Shown here one piece after another: positions 24,275 through 36,751 of a DNA stretch of 64,000 nucleotides. The position numbers and the translations under genes are program-made. The stretch's first letter is position 1, and every line of letters begins with the position of its first letter. Below the pieces are notes generated by a model. It had not been told where the DNA came from. It saw only the letters and a program-made list of their open reading frames with translations, and ran no database searches. Source of the DNA: Dryocosmus kuriphilus (lineage: Eukaryota; Arthropoda; Insecta; Hymenoptera; Cynipidae). Location: the NCBI GenBank assembly GCA_038277395.1, contig CM076194.1, forward strand, positions 115,287,209 to 115,351,208, read 5' to 3'.

Positions 24275-26907
24275 CAGGGTGGCCACAAGACTGGAAAACC
24301 GGAAATTGATTGGGAATTTTTTTATGACCAAAAAAAGCCGGGAATCAGAGTGACTTAATTTTCCTAACAGTGAATTTTTTGAATCCTTATTTATAGTAGG
24401 GGAGAGCGGGGTCTAATGTAACAACTCTTCTTACCTATGTACTTTTCTAGAAAATCGACAAAATAACATGGTTTATGTTCGAAAGCCGCCCTCCTAACAA
24501 GTAAATAATAGGCAGTGTTGCAACACGGCATGCACATGGGATTCGAAATTTCAGTATTTCACCACATAAAGTACCTCTTTCGATTTATTTTATTTTTGGG
24601 ATAAAACAACCAAATACTGAAGTAACGAATTAAATGCAGGAGTGATTTTGTACTTCGCAGTGTCTCTAATTTTTACTATAAGTATTTGGATTTATCATAT
24701 TTTCTTGTTTATGTAGAATTTGAGACCAAATCCCAAAAATGAGGTTGGTGTCCAATATAACAAAGATCTGATTTTTGTGTCTGGTTGAGACAAAGCTACC
24801 AATTTAATATTATTATTTATAAATATTTCTTTTTACATCACTCTTCAGAAATGTCTTTCACTACCGTCACCCTTCCTTCCTTCCTACCCCTCCCCAATTC
24901 AAATTTGTTCTATACTTTATAATTAAATTTTTTGTGAATCTGAATAAATTTCATTTATTCGTAATTTTACTAACTAATTGTCATTTATTAATTTCCTTGT
25001 ATTTTCTTAACAATAAACTAATGATAAATACCTTCCTCCTTTTGATTTTCAAACAAATTAATTAAATATTTGTACTCTTACTTCGATCACACTATGCGTT
25101 ACAACTGACCCAACCCCGGTGTCGCAAGTAACAAAAATCTTGTCTCAAAAAATTTCAAATAGCTTCCATGTGCGTTTGAGTAAAAAGAATTACTATAGCC
25201 ATAATTACTCTACTCTTATTAGGATTGGCTCAGTAACCACAAATACCAAAAGTGTTACGTTGGACCCCGCTCAGCCCTACAAAAACCCATCCAATGACTT
25301 TAAATGTCACTTGTTATCATATGAAATAATATGAGATGGAATCATAATATGAGATGAAATCAATTCCTTTTGAAATTCCTTAATATTTTTGTAAGTCTCT
25401 AAATTTTTAATTGCTTAATTTGGAACGTTCATAATTTGGAAATGTAAAATTTTTAAATTGTTTACTGCAAGCCTGGCAGCAAATCAGTTTTTCACTTATT
25501 GAAAAATTAAAAGTTCAATAATCTTGGATTAAAATACACAGAATTGTTTGGTTTTAAATATAATTTCTCAAATTGTGTAATTTAGAAATCAAATAATACC
25601 CTTCAAAATTGAATAATTTTAGGTAGAAACTTGACAAATTAGATCATTACAAATATATAGTGCTTGAAATAAAATGTTTGTTATGTGAACCCTCATCTAT
25701 TTTTACAAATTTATTTCAAATTGAAAGCATTCATTTAAGCTTAAACATAAAAAATTGTCTGGTTTTAAATTTAAATCGTTCAAAGTTGCAGATTTAGAAG
25801 TGGAAACCTTTTAATAATTTAAGTTTTATTATCTCAGAACGATCACAATCGAATAATTCCGGATTAAAATTGTTTAAATTTGACAATTTTAAATTAACCT
25901 CGATAGGAAATTTAAAACTTTTTTTCATAAACAGTTCAGTAAATAAATAAAGCCTTTTAATACGTGAACCATTATAAACTACTGCATTCAAATATCTTCT
26001 ACAGTTTAAAGTTTGAAGTCCTAATAGTTGAACAATTTCCAATGCAAATGTTAAATTCAACATTTTTCAGACTGAAAACTTCTTAACAAAAATTGTTTAA
26101 TTTTGATGCATCCTATTTTAGGATTGTATAATTTAAAATGTTTTTCATGTAGAGATCGTTCAATTCTGAAAGCTTCGAATTTGCACACGAGAAAAAAATT
26201 GACTGTCCTACAAAATTTGAATTTTCTCATTCTAGTTCTAATTTTAAAAAGCTCATTGGACGCATAATTCAGCGCACGCTAAAACTATTAGCAGGAAAAA
26301 AATATTAGGAATAAAATAATGTAACCAAATTGTTTTCAAAATTGAAGAAACGTGAAAAAAATGAAAAGTTCAGAATTTTTTCGATTGTAACTACACGATT
26401 TTTCATCTGCACAAATAAAAAACGTTTTTTTAAATCTGAATCGAGATCTGAATAGTTGCACTTTAAATTAAGATTATTTGGAAATTTATTTATCGTGGAT
26501 GTCTAAAATTTGACACCAATGGTTTCTCAATTTATAGAAACAAAATTTTCATTTTAAGAAAATGGAATATCCATATAATAATGTGTTTAACTGTCTCAAA
26601 TAAAAAATACAATTTTTTATTTGATTTATAGTTTTGTCAATGAGTTAAATAATCTTCTGGTTTCAATATAATTTTATATTATTATTTTTTCGCGTACGAT
26701 ATTGGATGCTTGAGTTCGAAATTATTAAATTTGAAATGTTTCAGCTTCGATCTCTTGAAGTCTAGAATTTGAAAATTCTTTTTTAAATACTTCAAATTAT
26801 AAATTGTTTAGTTTTGAAGGTTTTTACGTGAACATTTAAATAAGAGGGAAAAATTCTTGAAAACCGAGATTTTTTTCTGATTTTGTGTCTTTTGAGTGCC
26901 CACTCTG
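24275..26907 (+). mobile_element. Non-autonomous hAT-like element
   Basis: The left end CAGGGTGGCCAC and right end GTGCCCACTCTG are inverted repeats (10 of 12). GTTTT flanks directly on both sides (24270-24274 and 26908-26912), a 5-bp duplication as in the element at 2562-5643. The subterminal sequence has ACCGGAAATT and GGGAATTTTTTT words. The interior is AT-rich with degenerate AATTGTTTAATTTT-like words and no coding capacity. It carries a nested insertion at 24399-25277. Confidence 0.75.
24399..25277. mobile_element. MITE with TA target duplication, nested in hAT-like element
   Basis: The ends are inverted repeats: GGGGAGAGCGGGGTCTAATG and, on the opposite strand, GGGCTGAGCGGGGTCCAACG. 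TA lies on both sides (24397-24398 and 25278-25279). The related copy at 9916-10620 has an uninterrupted TAG-TACAAAAAC sequence at the equivalent place, an empty site that confirms insertion at TA. Length is about 880 bases, with no transposase. TA duplication fits the Tc1/mariner/pogo group; the family is not named. Confidence 0.85.
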
Positions 26908-26912
26908 GTTTT

Positions 26913-28239
26913 ATATTCACAACCAGGGTATTAGGTCTGAGATTTACGTATTTAGAAGAAAGATTAGAGGACTAATTTTTAGATTTTGGGGATAAATTTC
27001 GTGTTGTAAGAATGACGAATTCTTGTTCAAGAAAGACGCACCGATCATGCCAGAATGTTAATGGAATCTCGTGATAATGCCAATGTAACTAGCTGATTTA
27101 TAATCGTACATCGGTGCGATGTCCCCGCAGTGTCCTTCGTGGGGGGTCTCGTTATAGAACGACTGTACTTAGTAGTAAATTACAATCAAGAGGATAATGT
27201 TCGTACATAAATAGGCGCATAAACTATACATCAGTAGTTCGCAACGTTTCATTGAATGAGATACAACACTGATCGACCAAGGCGCCTAGCAGACGATATT
27301 CAGGCTAGTGTAATTTTGTTCCGCTCATTTTGCATACTGCATGGCATAAACGATATTCGTTTTTTGGCATTATAGACATAAAAATAGCCAGTGAATTAAA
27401 CATAAGTGGATCGAAGATGAAAGAAACGTTTCTGGGCTGCTGCTATTATTATTAATAGTTTCCTCTGCAGCAGCTATAAAACTACCTGGTTTACATGCAG
27501 CAATTTTTTCGGATTAGTCTTTCGCTTTACATATAATCTCTCTAGAAGAAAAGGTGTTAGTATACAACAAAGAAACTGAATACTTTTAATTGTAGAACAA
27601 TCCTTCCCAAATGAAACTTTCATAAATTTTCAAGTCTCGGCATATTTCCTTGTGTAATGCATTTTTGTTTGATGCAAAAATAGTATTCCAAGTACTCGAT
27701 GTTATAAAACGTAATTATTCATCGAATGTGTCGAGGTTCTGGAACCTAACTCGTGTAGTCGAAACATTGCATATGCACAGATCGTGTTGACAAAAAGTAT
27801 AAATTGCACATCGAAGTTGTGTAATGTCAGGGGAAATGTATGCATGCGCGTTGGGTGACATAATCATTCGAGGGAAGGTCGCAGCTGTTACAAAAAGAAA
27901 CAGAAAAGAAACAAGATGTCGAAAAAGTTACCACGAACGTGATCAGGGATGATCAAGGGATACTGAATCCATCCAAAGATTCATATGTCGAACCATGTCC
28001 CATGTATTGTTTTACCATGACCGCAAACGCTGCCAATATAATTTTTCCGAAGGGCATAAAAGTAGAATCGGAAATAAATTGCCCCTCTTTTTAACCCAGA
28101 AACTTCATTTCTTACCATTTTTAAAATAACCTTATTTATCTATAGGCTCCTACTGAGTCTACTATAAACCTCAGGCACATAATTTTGTAGTAACTTTTAG
28201 TATAAAAAGTATAATAATAATAATAATAGTAAAAAAGAT
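26913..28239. other. Non-coding stretch
   Basis: No gene is recognised. A (TAA)n-like run lies at about 28209-28230, just before the retrotransposon remnant. Confidence 0.4.
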
Positions 28240-30680
28240 CATTCTCAAACTTTGAGGAGAATCTATGACACACTGAATAAGTGCAAGCTACTGACCATCA
28301 AGCAGCACTGGACGCAAAAAATAACAGCTCTTGTAATAGCAAAGCAGCTGCTCGAACAGCGGGTTAAAAGAATACAGCAAAATTCCATCTTTGCTACTAG
28401 TCCTTCCCGTCTGTAAAAAAATTTTCAAGCGCCGTTAAAAAAACCGCCCAATCGAGAAGAGATCGAGGTCTTCTGGAAGAAGGTATATGGAGACTTATGT
28501 GCTGAACTAAGACGCATCAAATATAATGCTTTTTCGAAACTTTTGTCATAGCTATGGTTTGGATGATCCAGCGGAGGAGTTTCCACCAATTACTGTGGAA
28601 GAAGTGAAAAAAGTAGTTGCTAGAACTAAAAACTGTTCAACGCCGGGTCCAGGTAAAATTAACAACTTTTGGTGGAAGAAATTTTCTTCCACTCACAAAT
28701 ATCTGGCCGGTATATTCACTTCCTTCCTTAACGGTGAACAATCTGTTCCGAAGTGGTTGGTGGAAGGACGTGCGATACTGATTCCAAAAACCGGAGACTT
28801 GTCGGATCCAAAGAACTACAGACCCATAGCTTGTTTGAACACCTGTTACAAGCTAATCACTGGCATCCTTAAGGAGAGGATAGATATCGTGTGGAGCGCA
28901 ATAGTTGAGCAACGCGGATGCAAGAGAGGCATAGTAGGTTGCAGAGAGAACTTGTTGATACACTGGTGTGTGACCCAAGATTCGATTCGGTATCGACGCA
29001 ACTTTTCCATGGCTTGGATTGTCTATCGCAAGGCATTTGATTCTACGAATCATGAAATTATCATCAAGCTTCTTGAGTGCCTGATGGTACATCCAAGCAT
29101 ATTTAGGTACATAAGGGAGCTGATACTTTTGTGACGGACGAGATTTGTCGTAACAATCGACACCAGATAGGTGACCTCAAACTGTGTCACCTACAGAAGA
29201 GGAGTCTTTCAGGAGGACTCTGTCAGTCCGCTTCTCTTCTGCATCTCCCTCTTGCCTCATTGTGCTGCGGGAGAATCTCTGTGGATATCTATGTGTCCCG
29301 CCAAAAAAAAAGAGAACATAAGTTCAAGCATCTTTTATATATGGACGACTTTAAACTCTTTGCCTCTTCAAAAGAGTACCTAAACATCCTTGTGGCGACC
29401 GTAAGTAAATACTCTCAGACAATCGGAATGACCTTTGTTCTCGACAAATGTGCGTGCGTCCACCTCTGGAAAGGAAGGCCTGTAGAAAAATCCTCGTTTA
29501 GCGATCAAGATATTCAACTTATAGGTGGAAATACCATTGAGCATCTTGGCGATGGAGTGACATACGCATATCTTGGTATTCCGCAAGCGGAAACCCAAGA
29601 TGTTCCCTTGCTGTTCCTATGCTGATATACGCGTTTGAGGCAACAAAGTGGAACGTCGATGAGTTGAAGGACATTGACCGAAAAACGCGTAAAATGATGA
29701 CAATCCATCGAAGTTATCATCCTAGATCTTCGGTACTTCGAATATACGTTCCGCGAGATCAAAGAGGAAGAGAACTATTGAGTTTGGAGTGTCTTCATCG
29801 GAGAAATGTCTTGGCAATAGCCTGTTCAATTGTAAATAGCACAGATCCTCTTATGCGACTTTTGTGCACCAACAGGAGTTCACTAGAATTGCTTCGTTTC
29901 TGTACAATGCCGCAGACAGGGCAGCAGAAGAGCTCGTTTGATTCCAGTAACAAGACGTGTGGCCTAGCATCACTGTCACCTTGGGTGCTCAAAAGCCATG
30001 TGAAGGAAGCAGAACACTCGCTTCTACTGAAGGAACATGTCGGCAAGCCACTTCACGGTTAGTTCTACGAAGTAATACGTAGAGAAGAACTTTCGAGGGG
30101 TTTTTCTAACATGTTTCTCAAGTCTGCTGGACTGAGATCGGAGACCAAGGGATTCCTTTTTGCATGCCAGGACGGCGTTATCGACACCTTGGTTTACCGC
30201 GATCGTGTGGTGAATATACCTGTCGCCGATACCAATTGCCAAGCATGCGAACAAGGGCCAGAAACTTTGGGACATATCCTGAGTGAATGCTTAAAATGTG
30301 CGCGTTACGGGTAAATTGAGAGACAGAATGCGGATCTAAAAGTGCTGTATTACCATTTTCGGCACTTCTATGCTGTCGATGGAACACCCGTTTTGCCATA
30401 CACCCAAGGGGATCTCCAGTCCGTCGTAGAAAATAACCAGTGTAAGACTTACTGGAACTTTTCGTTGCCTGATATTGTCCTTCATGACCTGAAGACCAAG
30501 GTCATTCATGTGATTGAATTTTCGGCGCCAACTGATGATAACATTACATCGAAGGAGGAGGAGAAGCAGACTAAATATCAATACCTGCTTTTTGAATTGG
30601 GTAGGCTGTATACAGGATGCAAAGTTCATCTTGTAGTTCTTATTATTGGCTGCTTTGGAGGTATGAAGGCTTCTTTCTAA
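28240..30680 (+). mobile_element. Non-LTR retrotransposon remnant with reverse transcriptase and endonuclease-like C terminus
   Basis: A 5'-truncated, decayed element of the type whose single polyprotein has reverse transcriptase followed by a CCHC finger and a restriction-like endonuclease. Homology begins before 28526 (the pre-RT segment with KCKLLTIKQHWTQKI and PPNREEIEVFWKKVYGD is readable with stops). The 3' end is not well defined; homology stops at 30680. No poly(A) tail or target duplication is clear. Confidence 0.8.
28526..30680 (+). pseudogene. Reverse transcriptase / restriction-like endonuclease polyprotein, inactivated
   Basis: The frame opens with CSTPGPGKINNFWW, then AILIPKTGDLSDPKNYRPIA (RT motif region), MAWIVYRKAFDSTNH (first catalytic Asp region), YRRGVFQEDSVSPLLFCISL (family Gly replaced by Glu), and LLYMDDFKLFAS at about 29332-29365 (YMDD active-site box). 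After an apparent in-frame internal loss near 29610 comes KWNVDELKDIDRKTRKMM. A CX2C-X8-HX4C finger (CQACEQ...HILSEC) lies at about 30238-30291. A PD...E endonuclease-like motif (SLPDIVLHDLKTKVIHVIEF) lies at about 30464-30525; Glu stands where the family usually has Asp. Stops occur near 29132, 29164, 30060 and 30312, and a frame change lies at an A-run near 29305. Confidence 0.8.
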
Positions 30681-31756
30681 AGCCAACTAAAAAAGATCCC
30701 GGCTTATCAACATTAAGCTTCGAACATGACAAGCCGTATGCAAAAACTAGTACTTCTTGGGTCTCTTCATCTGGTCCGTCAACACTTGCCTTGTAATATG
30801 TAATATCTAGATTGGTAGCTCTGAAAAAGCGTCCAAAGGTGTGAGTTTTCCACCTTCAACACTTTCGCTCGCCGCGTAAGAACGTCGGCGGTATGTGCGA
30901 AAGAAAAACAACAGTGTTTAGCGCACTCACCTCGCAAAAAATTCCCACTCTTGCTTACCTTCTGGACAGAAGGAGCAGAAGTGGATGACGTATATGTTTC
31001 AGTTGCTTTGGGATTGGTTTGTCTACTAGAGAAACCATGATCGAAGCTTCCGAAGCCTACAATTTCTCTCACATAATAGTAATAGGTAGAAAGGTCCGTA
31101 CTCCGTGCAACAAGGTCTGAGGTTTTCTTTTTTTGAGAGATAAATTAAGCCATTCTTTACGATTAGTTTAGTTTGTTAACGTCCTGGAGAGAAAACAACA
31201 ACGACAAAGGAAATTCTAGAGTTTGTGGTCAAGGTTGGAGAGAGTGGTACGTATGGTATGTAAAACTGGTTAATGATCAATGTTATTCTGAATTGAACGA
31301 TGCAGTAAGCAGTATTTCTTTCGTATCGACCAAAGTGACGGATGCTGCCGTAAAATGTAATATTTTCGAAGCGTGAATAAACTGCTTTCAAGTCGTCCTG
31401 GTTAGAGCGAGGAATCGATAGATCGTTAAACTACTCTTCGTAGTAAAAAGAAGCGATAAAACAAATTTTGTTGCGTTTTAAGATCCGCGAGGTTGAAAGT
31501 GGGAGGGTCAGATTCATTTGGAAATGTTGTACTTCACTTAATTCGTACGGGCTTAATTAACCAGAAAGAAACGATCCGGCATCGTTTTCCTGAAAACGAA
31601 AACTTGTTCTCCTTTCTTAAGCGGTGCACTCTTTTCTTTCTTAGTTGCATTATATCAAGCGAACGATAACGATATCATTTAATGTATTTGGTATATCGAA
31701 AGTTTTAAACTGAATCGACGGAAAGCGGTTCTCTGCTTCTGTTAGTATCGAACTAC
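30681..31756. other. Non-coding stretch
   Basis: No feature is supported. Frames of 97 codons (30779-31072, minus) and 67-71 codons near 31180-31390 show no recognisable domain. Confidence 0.4.
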
Positions 31757-32630
31757 TTTTTACATTCTCATCAGAGAAGGTATTAGATTTGTGTAAAATT
31801 TGACCACCCCAATTTTCATCAAATCTCAACGTTTTGAGACCCCCTGAGTCAGAAAAAAAGGTTTTTACGACGGTGTCTGTCTGTTGTTGTCGGCGTCGTT
31901 GTCGTCGTCGTCGTCGTCGTCGTCTGTGGTCGCGATAACTTTCGAAGGACTAATCGGATTCGGTTGTGCTTTGACACACTTCTTTAAAGCGTAAAAAGTA
32001 AGGACGAGTTCGTTAACCAGCCACTTTTGACCAACGGTTATGGTTGTATCCATCAAAAACGGTTTTCACAAAATAAAAAAATCCATTTTCTGGCCAAACT
32101 ATGCAAGATACGGAAAATATGTATATAATTAAAATTGTTTATCTTAAAAAAATCTACAAATTTTGTCTTCTTTTAACCATTTTTTAATAAAGTGCACGGT
32201 TTTTGTTTTAATTGAAGAAGTGTTATTAACCATAAAAAACTGTGGTTTCCCGCCAAAATATTCCAGATACGAAAAAAATGATAATAAACAAAATTGTTCA
32301 ACTCAAAAAGATCTACAAAATTTGATTGAACTATTTTTTGATAGAATGCACGGTTTTGGTTTCAATCAAGAAAACTCTATTAAAAAATCAAAAATTCAAA
32401 TTTCTCGACAAATAAAAATAGAAAACTGCGATTTCTTGCTAAAATATTCAAGAAAAAAAAAAAAAAAATATACAAAGTTGTTCAACTAAAAAACATTTAC
32501 AAATTTTGTTTTAATCATTTTTCGATTTAGTGTACTGTTTTTCTTTTAATCTAGAAAAATGTTATTGAAAAAAAATTCAAATTTCTCACCAAATAAAAAA
32601 CGGTAGTTTCTTATCAAAATATTAGGAATA

Positions 32631-33996
32631 CCAGGTGTATAAGCTTAAATCCGCTGTTCGCTCAGAGATGGCTAGTGAACATATTTAGTTACAATAGAAA
32701 CGTCATGCTTTTTTTTTTGTGTGAGTTCGACACCTGTCTACATAAATCAGTGCACATAGTCAGTTTTTTTATAGAAGAAGATAAATTTTTCCTTGAGTAA
32801 TCATGTCTAGTTTTGTGCCAGAAAAGGAGCATTTGCGGGAAGCTCTACTTTTTTGCTTCAGTTTGAAGAAATCGGCTGCCGAATCACATCGAATGCTTGT
32901 GGAGGCCTATGGTGACATTGCTTTATCGGAAACAACTGCAGAGACTGGTTTCGTCGGTTCAAAGACGGTCATTTTGACTTGAGTGACAAGAAGCGTGAAA
33001 ATCGGCCCAAAAAAGTTGAGGACCATGAATTACAGGCTCTTTTGGATGAGGACGATACACAAACACAAAAAATGCTTGCCGAACAGTTAGGTGTTACTCA
33101 ACCGGCCATTTCCATGCGTTTACATGCCATGGGAAAGATCCAAAAAATGGGAAAATGGGTACCCCATGAACCTGAACGATAGGCAGATGGAGCGACGCCA
33201 AAACACATGTGAAATCTTGCTTGCTAGACACAAAAGAAAGTCGTTTCTGCATCGTGTGGTGACTGGAGACGAAAAGTGGATTTATTTTCAGAATCCGAAA
33301 CGAAGAAAATCGTGGGTCGATCCCGGACAACCATCAAGTTCTTTCTCAAGACCTAATCGCTTTGGACGCAAGACGATGCTGTGCGTTTGGTGGGATCAGC
33401 AGGGTGTCGTCAACTATGAGCTATTAAAACCTGGTGAAACTGTCGATGCTCACCGCTACCACCAACAACTAATCAAATTGCGCCGTGCTTTGCGTGAAAA
33501 AAGGCCGGATTATGAAGAAAGACATGAGAAGCTGATTTTTCTTCACGACAACGCCCCATCGCACACGTCAAAAATGGTCCAAAACTACTTGAAAACACTC
33601 AACTGGGAGGTGCTGCCTCATCCCGCTTATTCACCAGACCTGGCCCCTTCTGATTACCACCTGTTTTCGTCGATGGGTCACGCGCTCGCTGAACAACACT
33701 TCGATTCGTACGAAGACGTCGGAACTTGGCTTGACGAGTGGTTTGCATCGAAAGATAAAGTATACACAAATTTTTTGGCGTGGTATACACAAATTGCCCG
33801 AGAGATGGGGAAAATTATAGCAAGCGATGGAAAAAAATGAATTACTTCAATGAAAAAGATCTACAAATTTTATTGGAATGGGGGAAAATGTATAAAGCGA
33901 GGGAAAATACTTTGAATAAAGTTTATTTTATTTTCTGCAAAAAAAAAAAACATTTCTTTTGCCTAAAAAACAGCGGATTTAAGCTTATACACCTGG
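32631..33996 (+). mobile_element. Mariner element (1366 bp) with intact ends
   Basis: The ends are 28-base perfect inverted repeats beginning CCAGGTGTATAAGCTTAAAT and closing with ATTTAAGCTTATACACCTGG. TA is duplicated outside (32629-32630 and 33997-33998). It lies inside a composite-repeat subunit: joining the flanks at one TA restores the family word GATACAAAAAAATGATAA almost exactly. Perfect ends with a frame-disrupted gene suggest a modest age or cross-mobilisation. Confidence 0.95.
32803..33838 (+). pseudogene. Mariner transposase (DD34D), frameshifted
   Basis: The N-terminal helix-turn-helix part starts at ATG 32803 (MSSFVPEKEHLREALLF). A frame change near 32935 leads to DWFRRFKDGHFDLSDKKREN and QLGVTQPAISMRLHAMGK, and WVPHE follows. 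A second change near 33175 enters the catalytic domain: VTGDEKWIYF (first Asp), LHDNAPSH (second Asp) and YSPDLAPSDYHLF (third Asp), with 34 residues between the last two Asp. Near the end, frame changes at about 33772 and 33825 split FWRGIHKLPERW from IIASDG. All three catalytic Asp are present, but at least four frame breaks make it non-functional. The full length would be about 340-345 residues, normal for mariner. Confidence 0.93.
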
Positions 33997-34566
33997 TACA
34001 AAAAAATGATAACAAACAAAGTTTTTCAACGTAAAAAAAATCTACAAATTTTGTTTTAACCATTTTTTGATGTAATGTGCGGTTTCTGTTTTAATCGACA
34101 AAAACGTTATTAAAAAATAAAAAAAATATTAATTTCTCGCCAAATAAAAATAAAATACTGCAGTTTCCCACCAAAATATTCGAGATGGAAAAAAATGATC
34201 ATTAACAAAGTTGTTCAACTAAAAAAGATCTACAAATTTTATTGTAACCATTTTTTTATTTAATGTGCGGTTTTTGTTTTAATTGAGAAAAACGTTATTA
34301 AAAATCAAAATTGTAATTTCTCAACAAATAAAAATAAAAAACTGCGGTTTCCGGTCAAAATATTCAAGATACAAAAAAGCTGATAATAAACAAAGTTATT
34401 AAACTAAAAAAGATATACAAATTTTGTTTTAACCACTTTTTGATTTAGTGTACGGTTTTTCTTTTAATCGAGAAAAACGTTGTTAAAAAAAATCAAATTT
34501 CTCACCAAATAAAAATAAAAAACGGTATTTCCCGTCTAAATATTCAAAATACAAAAAAATTATAAG

Positions 34567-35517
34567 CCCGAAATCTTGTTTCTAGGAATCTACTCGTATA
34601 TTCCTAATACTAGTTTATTTCTTAACTATGAATATCAAAAAAATATCAAATTGATGATTTATAAAATATAAAAAAATCTAATTTCACGAAAACTACATAT
34701 AAAATAAATTTTAATGAAAAGCCCGATTTTAAACATTCATTTTTGTTTTCAAAGCCCAAGATTTTATTTTTTAAAGTAAATATTTTTAAATTTAGTTCTT
34801 TTATGAATCCAAATCGAAAAGACAAAAATTTATTTCCCCAAAAAAATCCCTATTCGTGAGCATTCCCCTCTTATTTAAAAAGTTGAAAATATTAAAACGA
34901 ATCAAAAAACCACTATACTACATTTTACGGCATTTTACGGTTCTACGAAAAACCAAAAATCAATTTCCAAAAAACAACCCCGATTCTTGTGGGAAGAAAT
35001 TGCTAGAACTTATGATTTTCTGTCAAGTACTGTGTTCGCATATGTTGTGGATAAGAAAAATGGAATTCGAAATAAACTAGTAAAAGATACTAAGGAATTT
35101 CGAGAGGAATTCAATCTGAGAAGAAAAGGATCCGAAATAATACAAACCGTTGCAGAAATTGAGGTCTTTACATTTAGAAATTTTCAATTTAAAAGTCTAA
35201 ACTTGTATTTTAAGGTTAATCTCCAGAGTTTAAAACGTGAAAAAATATCTAGTCCTTCCTGTATTTGAAAGCAAAAAAAAATAAATATGTTTTGTTGATC
35301 AGTTATTGATTAACTGTAGACTACACTTCCGCAATTGATGTTTAAAAATAATACTTTCAGTTTTATATAATATACTTTTCAATAATGTCTTCTTTCAATA
35401 TTTGAAATATTTGCCATATCTTAATAATTTGGAATAAATTGAGTTTTTATGATATCCTTGTGAAATCTCTTGAAATATTTGAGAAATATTTTGAGATATC
35501 TTTTTAGGATTAAAAAA
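34567..35517. other. AT-rich stretch with one exon-like frame
   Basis: An open frame at 34987-35268 reads WEEIARTYDFLSSTVFAYVV and KDTKEFREEFNLRRKGSEII before becoming low-complexity. No ATG start, clear splice sites or recognised family supports a gene. Confidence 0.3.
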
Positions 35518-36751
35518 TTTTTACATTCTCATCAGGGAAGGTATTAGATTTATGTAAAATTTGACCCCCCAGTTTTCATCAAATCTCCATGTTTTGAGAC
35601 CCCCTGAGTCAGAAAAAATGGTTTTTACGACGGTGTTTGTCTGCCTGTGTTGTCGACGTTGTCGTTGTCGTTGTAGTCGTCTGTGGTCTCGATAACTTTC
35701 GAAGGACTCATAGGATTGGATTGTGCTTTGCACACTTTTTTAAAGCGTAAAAAGAAAGGACGAGTTCGTTAACCAGCGGTTTTTGACCAACGGTTATGGT
35801 TTTATCCATCAAAAACGGTTTTCACAAAATCAAAAAATCCATTTTCTGGCTAAACTATGAGAGATACAAAAAAAAAGGTAAGAAAGTAAAATTGTTCATC
35901 TCAAAAAAATCTACAAATTTTGTCTTAACTGTTTTTTGATAAAATGAACGGTTTTTGTTTTAATCAAGAAAACGCTATTAGAATTAAAAAATTCTGGTTT
36001 CCCGCCAAAATATTCCAGATACAAAAACATGATAAAGTACAAAGTTGTTCAATTCAAAAAGATCTACAATTTTTGTTTTAACCATTTTTTGATAAAATGC
36101 ACGGTTTGTGTTTTAATCAATAAAACGTTATTAAAAATAAAATTTTTTTTTAATTTTCCGCCAAACTATGCAATATACGAAAAAATGATAATAAACAAAG
36201 TTGTTCAACTCAAAAAGATCTACAAATTTACTCTCTATAATTTTTTTGAGCAGACGTGTAGTTTTTGAGTTATTCGTGAAATATGTTATGAAATATAAAG
36301 AAAACCACTTTTCAGCAAAACTCTGCATGTTATGAGAAAATATTAACAAGCAGAATTGTTCATTTTGGAAAGAGCTACAAAATTTATTTATAAGACTCAT
36401 CATTTTACTTTTATGAATCGAAATCCTGTATTGTGAAAATTTGGAAGATCACAAAAAAACTTTACCAATCTACAATGTGTTTTAAAAAAATGTAATTATC
36501 GAGCGCGAAGCGCGAGTGTCATGACAATAATGTATTCCTTAAGGGCGATAGAGCCTTAAGTAAAATAATTTCTTTTGTAATTTTTAATTTAAAGGTTTAT
36601 ACGATCCATAAACACCGAGCGCGTAGCGCGAGGTGAATAATCTATCGAGCGCGAAGCGCGAGTGCCAACAGACGTGCAACCTAGATGCGCTCATACTTCG
36701 CGCGAAGCACGCGATGAGAATGTGCCCGTGAAGCGGGCAAATTTTTTTTTT
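35518..36751 (+). repeat. Composite repeat, full plus-strand copy
   Basis: TTTTTACATTCTCATC left end, GTC-type tract (about 35650-35685), block with ATAACTTTCGAAGGACTC, three subunits (CTACAAATTTTG at 35910, CTACAATTTTTG at 36063, CTACAAATTTACTC at 36220), and a palindrome GAGCGCGAAGCGCGAG at 36500. The internal box here has decayed to GACAATAATGT. Then come the CTTAAGGGCGATAGAGCC block and the right end GATGAGAATGTGCCCGTG with a GCGGGC hairpin partner and a T run. Confidence 0.9.

Larger units (their letters stand above)
31757..34566 (+). repeat. Composite repeat with expanded subunit array, interrupted by mariner
   Basis: Left end TTTTACATTCTCATC, a GTC-rich tract at about 31885-31925 and the conserved block to about 32090 are followed by at least six tandem subunits. 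Their CTACAAATTTTG-like cores lie near 32152, 32311, 32492, 34041, 34226 and 34410, with spacing of 159-187 bases once the mariner is removed. The usual right half (internal box, GC palindromes, right end) is missing. Other copies have about three subunits of about 150 bases, so this array is expanded and its units are longer, with extra AATAAAAATAAAA segments. Confidence 0.85.

Noticed and set aside
34987..35268. Host exon with WEEIARTYDFLSS and DTKEFREEF
   Set aside because: No ATG, no clear acceptor or donor, and the second half becomes low-complexity.
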